The notes below the pieces were generated by a model. The model did no database searches, was not told the origin of the DNA, and saw nothing but the letters and a program-made list of their open reading frames with translations. Positions 59,288-63,790 of a DNA stretch of 63,790 nt are shown piece after piece (positions within the stretch are counted from its first letter, which is position 1; every line of letters begins with the position of its first letter). Location of the stretch: assembly GCA_903970165.1 (NCBI GenBank), contig CAJCHZ010000071.1, positions 1 to 63,790 of the forward strand, written 5' to 3'. This stretch comes from Betaproteobacteria bacterium (GTDB lineage: Bacteria > Acidobacteriota > Terriglobia > Acidiferrales > UBA7541). The position numbers and the translations under genes were made by a program.

Positions 59288-61171
59288 ATGAATAAGTTGC
59301 AGAAAATCGGCGTCAGCAAGAACCTGCGAATATCCGCCGCGACCTTAGCCCTCCTGTTTGCAATCTGCCCCTCGTCGCTGCGATCTCAGGCCGATAAAAC
59401 GGATATATCTCCTAAGGACTCCGCCACCCAAGCCACAAGCACTGCGTCGCCGGCTCGGACGGCCCCAGCCCGCCCAAAACTGGTCGTCGTTCTGGTCGTG
59501 GACCAAATGCGCGCCGACTACATCGATAAATTCTTCGGTCAATGGAACGGCGGCTTAAAGCGCCTGGTGGAAGAAGGCGCCTGGTTCCGCGATGCCGCAT
59601 ACCCCTACGCCGCCACGGAAACCTGCGTAGGCCACGCGACAATCTCCACCGGAGCATTTCCGGCGACTCATGGCATGGTGGCCAACGCGTGGTGGGATCG
59701 CGAGTCGCAAAAAATGGTCACTTGCACCTCCGACCCCAGCGCAAAAAACATTGGCTATGCGGGAGCCGCAGCAAAAGGAGGCGACTCGGCTTCTCGAATG
59801 GAGGTTCCTTCCTTCGCAGAGGAATTAAAATTTCAGGTCGGCGGAGGAGCCCGCATCGCCACGTTTTCTCTGAAAGCCCGCGCCGCAATCTCCCTGGCAG
59901 GGCACAAAGCCGACGCGGTCACCTGGTTTGATTCGTCAGAAGGCGCTTGGGAAACTTCCAGCGTCTACGGCGCAATGCCTTTTGTTGAGGACTATGCCAA
60001 AGCGCATCCTGTCAAGGAGGACTATGGCAAGACCTGGACCCTCTCACTTGCAGATTCGGTCTATTCCTATGACCAACCCGCCAGAGGTGCGGTCCCGCCG
60101 GAAGGCTGGGAGCCGGCCTTTCCTCATCCGGTGCGCGGCAAGGCCGACAGCACCGAGCCCGACGCCGCCTTTTACGAACAATGGTCGGCAAGCCCCTTTG
60201 CGGATGCTTATCTAACACGCTTGGCCGAAGCCGCAGTCGACAACCTCGGCCTCGGAAAAACCGGCGGAACGGACTACTTGGGAGTTGCTTACTCTACGCT
60301 GGATTACGCAGGTCACGCCTTTGGGCCACGAAGCTGGGAGGTTCAAGACGTCCTGGTCCGCCTGGATCAGGATCTCGCGGACCTTTTCAGGCACCTGGAT
60401 GAGAAAGTGGGACGCGGAAATTACGTCGTCGCCCTCAGCGCCGACCACGGCGTCGTACCGATCCCCGAAGACATGAAGCAGACAGGCGCGGATGCAGGCG
60501 TCTTGCACTTGCCCGACGTGCAAGACCGTATCGAGAAAGCGCTCGATCCATGGAACTATCCGAAGCCGGCGGTGGCGCGTATCAACGGCAGCGAAATCTA
60601 TTTTGCAAAAGGCGTTTACGACCGCTTAAAGAGCGACGCTCCCGCGATGAACGCCGTGCTGGCCGCAATAAAGGGCGCCGCCGGAGTCGCGGGGGTGTAT
60701 CGCGCCGAAGACCTCATCGACCGCCCATCAACCCATAGCCCGCTACGTGAAGCTATGGCCGCCGGATACTACGCGCAGCGGAGTGGCGACCTCTTCATCG
60801 TTCCCAAAGCCTATTGGCTGATGGATTCGACTCCAATCGGTCAAACCCGCCACTACGGCACCGGCCACGGAACTCCCTGGGAGTACGACCAGCATGTCCC
60901 CGTTATATTGATGGGCTACGGCATCAAGCCCGGAGAGTATCGCGGTGGCATCACGCCTGCGGACATTGCTCCGACGCTAGCTTCGCTCTGCGGCATCACC
61001 ATGGCCCCTCGCGACGGCCGCGTCCTTGGTGAGGCGTTGGCCCCTATGCTAACCTCGGCGACCAAGACCAGCACGAAGAAAGCGGTATCCTCCGATAAAT
61101 CCAAGGTCCTCAAGTCCCCCCAAACCCCTGAACAATATTTCCACAAGCAAAAGGAGCAGAACCAAAATTAG
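59288..61171 (+). CDS. Secreted alkaline phosphatase / type I phosphodiesterase family protein
   Basis: A 627-residue exported metallo-phosphoesterase. GGGGAG before ATG 59288 sets the start; a signal peptide (LRISAATLALLFAICPSSLRSQ) follows. Metal and nucleophile landmarks: VVVLVVDQMRADYI (Asp), the Thr nucleophile in YAATETCVGHATISTGAFPATHGM, GVAYSTLDYAGHAFGPRS (Asp, His), VALSADHGVVPIP (Asp, His) and RHYGTGHGTPWEYDQHVPVILMG. It resembles PafA-type phosphatases. It probably frees phosphate from organic esters in the periplasm. Confidence 0.9.
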   Translation: MNKLQKIGVSKNLRISAATLALLFAICPSSLRSQADKTDISPKDSATQATSTASPARTAPARPKLVVVLVVDQMRADYIDKFFGQWNGGLKRLVEEGAWFRDAAYPYAATETCVGHATISTGAFPATHGMVANAWWDRESQKMVTCTSDPSAKNIGYAGAAAKGGDSASRMEVPSFAEELKFQVGGGARIATFSLKARAAISLAGHKADAVTWFDSSEGAWETSSVYGAMPFVEDYAKAHPVKEDYGKTWTLSLADSVYSYDQPARGAVPPEGWEPAFPHPVRGKADSTEPDAAFYEQWSASPFADAYLTRLAEAAVDNLGLGKTGGTDYLGVAYSTLDYAGHAFGPRSWEVQDVLVRLDQDLADLFRHLDEKVGRGNYVVALSADHGVVPIPEDMKQTGADAGVLHLPDVQDRIEKALDPWNYPKPAVARINGSEIYFAKGVYDRLKSDAPAMNAVLAAIKGAAGVAGVYRAEDLIDRPSTHSPLREAMAAGYYAQRSGDLFIVPKAYWLMDSTPIGQTRHYGTGHGTPWEYDQHVPVILMGYGIKPGEYRGGITPADIAPTLASLCGITMAPRDGRVLGEALAPMLTSATKTSTKKAVSSDKSKVLKSPQTPEQYFHKQKEQNQN

Positions 61172-61212
61172 CGGCGATTCGGGTCCGGGTTCATGGTATC
61201 CTCTCCGCCGAA

Positions 61213-62151
61213 GTGACGGATTCTGTCGCCGTTGATCTGACCGTGCAAGTTGGCGCGGTGCGCCTGCGGAATCCTATTCTCGCAGCCAGCGGAACCTTCG
61301 GCTACGGCGTCGAATTTGCCCACCTGCTTGACCTCAATCGTCTCGGCGGTGTGGTCGTCAAAGGCTTGTCCCTGGAGCCCATCGACGGAGCCCCTCCGCC
61401 TCGCCTCTGTGAGACCCCTTCCGGCATGCTCAACGCCGTCGGCCTCCAAAACATTGGTGTCCGCGCTTTTGTGGCAGAAAAACTCCCAGTACTGCGCAAA
61501 TACGATACGGCAATCATTGCCAACGTCTTTGGTTACTGCCAGGAAGATTACGTCGGGGTCATCCGCATCCTTGAAGATGCGGAGGGTTTGACCGCTTACG
61601 AGCTGAACATTTCCTGCCCCAACGTCAAAAAGGGGGGAATGCAGTTCGGGAGCGATCCCCTTCTGGTGTCCGAGATTGTCGGGGCTGCGAAGAAGGCCGC
61701 CGCAAGGCGCCCCCTGTGGGTAAAACTCTCGCCAATGGTTGCAGACATTGGACTTATTGCCCGGGCCGCCGAGGCGGCTGGAGCCGATGTCCTTACCGTG
61801 GCGAACACTTACCCAGCCATGGCCGTCGATCCATGGACCCGTAAATCCCGCTTGGGAAACCAGACCGGCGGGCTTTCCGGCCCCGCCATCAAACCCATCA
61901 CTTTGCGCCTCGTCTGGGAAGCGTGGAAGGCCGTCAAGTCACCCATCATAGGGCTCGGAGGCATCGAGACGGCGAAAGACGTGCTTGATTACCTGTCGGT
62001 AGGTGCGACTGCCGTACAGGTAGGGACGGCCAGCTTTACTGACCCGCGGGTCAGTCAGCGACTTGTGGGGGATCTTGAGAAGGCTTTTTTTGAGGCTAAA
62101 ATGTTTACTGTCAATGAGTTAAGGGGAAAAATCTTCGCAGATTTTGGTTGA
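61213..62151 (+). CDS. pyrD: Dihydroorotate dehydrogenase, class 1B type
   Basis: Oxidises dihydroorotate to orotate. It is 312 residues from a GTG start. FMN-site and substrate residues: NPILAASGTFGYGVEFAHLLDLNRLGGVVVKGLSLEP, MLNAVGLQNIG, and ELNISCPNVKKGGMQFG with the catalytic Cys that marks class 1 enzymes. Then come VKLSPMVADIGLIARAAEAAGADVLTVANTY and IIGLGGIETAKDVLDYLSVGATAVQVGTA. Class 1B enzymes normally work with a PyrK electron-transfer subunit; no pyrK is present in the window. Its stop overlaps the promoter of rlpA. Confidence 0.95.
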   Translation: MTDSVAVDLTVQVGAVRLRNPILAASGTFGYGVEFAHLLDLNRLGGVVVKGLSLEPIDGAPPPRLCETPSGMLNAVGLQNIGVRAFVAEKLPVLRKYDTAIIANVFGYCQEDYVGVIRILEDAEGLTAYELNISCPNVKKGGMQFGSDPLLVSEIVGAAKKAAARRPLWVKLSPMVADIGLIARAAEAAGADVLTVANTYPAMAVDPWTRKSRLGNQTGGLSGPAIKPITLRLVWEAWKAVKSPIIGLGGIETAKDVLDYLSVGATAVQVGTASFTDPRVSQRLVGDLEKAFFEAKMFTVNELRGKIFADFG

Positions 62152-62176
62152 CATAATGACTATTTCTTGCTACAAT
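62148..62176 (+). promoter_or_regulatory. Sigma-70 promoter for rlpA-pyrF
   Basis: TTGACA (62148-62153), 17-base spacer, TACAAT (62171-62176): a near-consensus vegetative promoter. The -35 overlaps the pyrD stop codon, and the start site near 62183 is about 26 bases before the rlpA ATG. Confidence 0.85.
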
Positions 62177-62208
62177 TTTTTGGATTTGAGTAGCACAAAG
62201 AACACACT

Positions 62209-62634
62209 ATGAGACGACCACTATTTGTTTTCTGGGCCGCGTTCCGATGGGTGCTCCTTATGTTCCTCATCGTTCCCGTTATGGATGCTCCCCTCGTGGC
62301 GAACCTGAGTTCTCCGGTGAAGCCGATAAAGACCTGGGTAGGCAACTCCAGCTGGTACGGACCAGGCTTTAATGGCAAGAAGACCGCCAACGGGGAAAAG
62401 TATGACTGCGAGGCGCTGACCGCCGCCCACCCGAACCTGCCCTTCGGTTCCATCGTCCGGGTTGTGAACCGCCGGACGGGTCAATTCGAGGTCGTGCGCA
62501 TCAATGACCGTGGTCCCTTCCAGGAAGGGCGCGAAATTGATGTGTCCTATCGTGTAGCCCGAAAAATCGGGCTAATCCATTCGGGCGTGAACCAGGTACG
62601 CCTGGAACTGCTAGAATTGCCACAGAAACCCTGA
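62209..62634 (+). CDS. rlpA: RlpA-like double-psi beta-barrel protein
   Basis: A 141-residue protein with an N-terminal hydrophobic signal/anchor (WVLLMFLIVPVM) and a DPBB domain: VGNSSWYGPGFNGKKTANGEKYDCEALTAAHPNLPFGSIVRVVNRRTGQFEVVRINDRGPFQEGREIDVSYRVARKIG. The Asp in INDRGPF and His in TAAHPNLPFG match the active-site residues of RlpA lytic transglycosylases. It lacks the SPOR domain found in longer members. Cotranscribed with pyrF, 25 bases apart. Confidence 0.9.
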   Translation: MRRPLFVFWAAFRWVLLMFLIVPVMDAPLVANLSSPVKPIKTWVGNSSWYGPGFNGKKTANGEKYDCEALTAAHPNLPFGSIVRVVNRRTGQFEVVRINDRGPFQEGREIDVSYRVARKIGLIHSGVNQVRLELLELPQKP

Positions 62635-62659
62635 CCCCGCCGAATTCGGGGTCATCCTT

Positions 62660-63409
62660 ATGACCTTGAGCTTCGACGCCCATCCGCGCAGCAGCTTGAT
62701 CGTAGCACTGGACTTTGATTCGCTGTCCACGGCCCTGAAATTTGCCAGGCAAATTTCCGATCTCGTAGGCATGTTTAAGATTGGCAACCAGCTCTTCACG
62801 GCTGCCGGTCCCGCGGCCGTGAAAGAGATTTCTGCGCTGGGGCCGGGCATCTTTCTCGACCTCAAATTTCACGATATTCCCAACACGGTAGCCGGAGCGG
62901 TGCTTTCTTCCGCCGCCATGACCGGCGTGCAGCTGGTGAACGTGCATGCGCTCGGCGGCAGCGCCATGCTCGAGGCTGCGGTGCAAGGCATCAGTGCGGG
63001 TGTCCCGATGGGAGCGGACCGGCCGCGTTTGCTCGCGGTGACGATTCTGACCAGTATGGATCAGAAGACCATGAAGGAAGTCGGAGTGAGCGGCACGCCG
63101 AAGCTTCGTGTCGTGAAGCTCGCGCAGCTCGCCAAGAAGGCCGGAGTCGATGGCGTCGTCGCCAGTGTTCACGAAGCCAGGTCCATTCGCAAAGCCTGTG
63201 GCCGCGAGTTTCTGATCGTGACTCCCGGTGTCCGTCCCGCAGAGTCATCCGTCCAATCCAAATCCGAAGACCAAGCCCGCAAAGCAACTCCAACCGAAGC
63301 AATCCGCGCAGGCGCGGACTTTCTCGTGGTCGGCCGGCCAATCATCGCAGCCCCAGATCCCCGCGCGGCAGCGCAAGCCATCGTCGACGAAATCGCCGCC
63401 GCGAAATAA
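62660..63409 (+). CDS. pyrF: Orotidine 5'-phosphate decarboxylase
   Basis: Makes UMP from OMP, the last step of de novo pyrimidine synthesis. It is 249 residues: LIVALDFDSLSTALKFARQ, the catalytic tetrad segment FLDLKFHDIPNTVAGAV, VNVHALGGSAMLEAAVQG, VTPGVRPAESS, and the phosphate-binding RAGADFLVVGRPIIAAPDPRAAAQAI. The start has no strong ribosome site. Placed with pyrD one gene upstream. Confidence 0.96.
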   Translation: MTLSFDAHPRSSLIVALDFDSLSTALKFARQISDLVGMFKIGNQLFTAAGPAAVKEISALGPGIFLDLKFHDIPNTVAGAVLSSAAMTGVQLVNVHALGGSAMLEAAVQGISAGVPMGADRPRLLAVTILTSMDQKTMKEVGVSGTPKLRVVKLAQLAKKAGVDGVVASVHEARSIRKACGREFLIVTPGVRPAESSVQSKSEDQARKATPTEAIRAGADFLVVGRPIIAAPDPRAAAQAIVDEIAAAK

Positions 63410-63532
63410 CCTCCTCGCCCGCCGGCGTTGACCCTCGATTTTTGACTTTCGACAAACACCAGAGCAAACTCGCGAAAGCCGAAGGCCTTCGAGTCCTTCC
63501 GCGTTGAAGGACTATTCACCCGTACTCCATCG

Positions 63533-63790
63533 ATGATTCATCCATCAAAGAGCGTGATTGTCGGCACCGCGGGGCATATTGACCACGGCAAGTCGGCGCT
63601 CGTCGAGGCACTGACAGGGACGCACCCGGACCGGCTCGCGGAGGAGAAGCGGCGCGGGATCACCATTGATCTGGGCTTTGCTTTTCTGGAAGAAAATGGC
63701 GTGCGCTTCGGTCTAGTGGATGTGCCGGGACACGAGCGCTTTGTGAGTAACATGCTGGCAGGCGCGGCGGGGATCGACCTCGTGATGCTC
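63533..63790 (+). CDS. selB: Selenocysteine-specific elongation factor SelB, N-terminal part
   Basis: The first 86 codons of a translation GTPase cut by the right edge. G1 VGTAGHIDHGKSALVEALTG, RRGITIDLGFAF (G2) and DVPGHERFVSNMLAGAAGIDLVML (G3 and after) are the SelB pattern; EF-Tu would read differently at ITIDLGFA. It delivers Sec-tRNA to UGA codons with a SECIS element. Its presence implies that the genome encodes selenoproteins; none was recognised in this window. Confidence 0.9.
   Translation, partial: MIHPSKSVIVGTAGHIDHGKSALVEALTGTHPDRLAEEKRRGITIDLGFAFLEENGVRFGLVDVPGHERFVSNMLAGAAGIDLVML

Overview
The window reads as chromosomal DNA of a GC-rich Gram-negative bacterium, most likely an acidobacterium (Terriglobia/Acidobacteriia-like). 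This rests on overall character rather than a marker gene: a signal-peptide/CarboxypepD-like/porin protein, many secreted hydrolases, TAT-exported Gfo/Idh proteins, a GH44 lipoprotein with fibronectin repeats, and single housekeeping genes scattered among accessory genes. No rRNA, tRNA, CRISPR array, prophage or intact insertion sequence was seen. The window opens inside a minus-strand porin-like gene and closes inside selB.

Layout. 1-11.7 kb: porin-like gene, esterase, ffh, a beta-lactamase-fold serine hydrolase, ppk1, sthA, a vapBC pair and a TAT-exported oxidoreductase. 12-23.8 kb: a ribosome/RNA maturation block (rpsP-khpA-rimM, trmD, rplS, rnhB) interrupted by a GH44 glycosidase, an ATP-grasp/flavin-monooxygenase operon, a VOC protein and an S9 peptidase. 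23.8-32.4 kb: GH27 galactosidase, an MBOAT/SGNH polysaccharide O-acetylation pair, a large TPR protein and thiE. 32.4-41.7 kb: DinB-like proteins, S1/P1 nuclease, AI-2E-type permease, glmM, a methyltransferase, and an ECF sigma factor with its zinc-finger/DUF4349 anti-sigma partner. 41.7-42.8 kb: a non-coding block with a near-perfect sigma-54 promoter and stacked terminators. 42.8-50.7 kb: PilZ protein, a MarR/VOC divergent pair with a palindromic operator, a thioredoxin-like protein, a fused toxin-antitoxin ORF, serS and a YHS-domain protein. 50.8-63.8 kb: glutamate dehydrogenase, polysaccharide deacetylase, thiD, DUF1990, then pyrimidine genes (pyrR-pyrB-pyrC on minus; pyrD, rlpA, pyrF on plus) and selB.

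The most striking element is the 190-base stretch between trmD and the ATP-grasp/LLM-monooxygenase operon (17371-17570). A promoter-like -10 lies just before the ATG of a 42-codon ORF with four Cys codons within nine codons. It is followed by a perfect intrinsic terminator and by an 11-bp alternative helix that would destroy that terminator and whose 5' arm lies inside the ORF just after the Cys codons. This has the architecture of a cysteine-responsive translational attenuator and ties an uncharacterised two-gene operon to sulfur supply. Second in interest is the sigma-54 promoter at 42037-42053, which faces tandem terminators with no gene between, so it probably makes one or more small RNAs.
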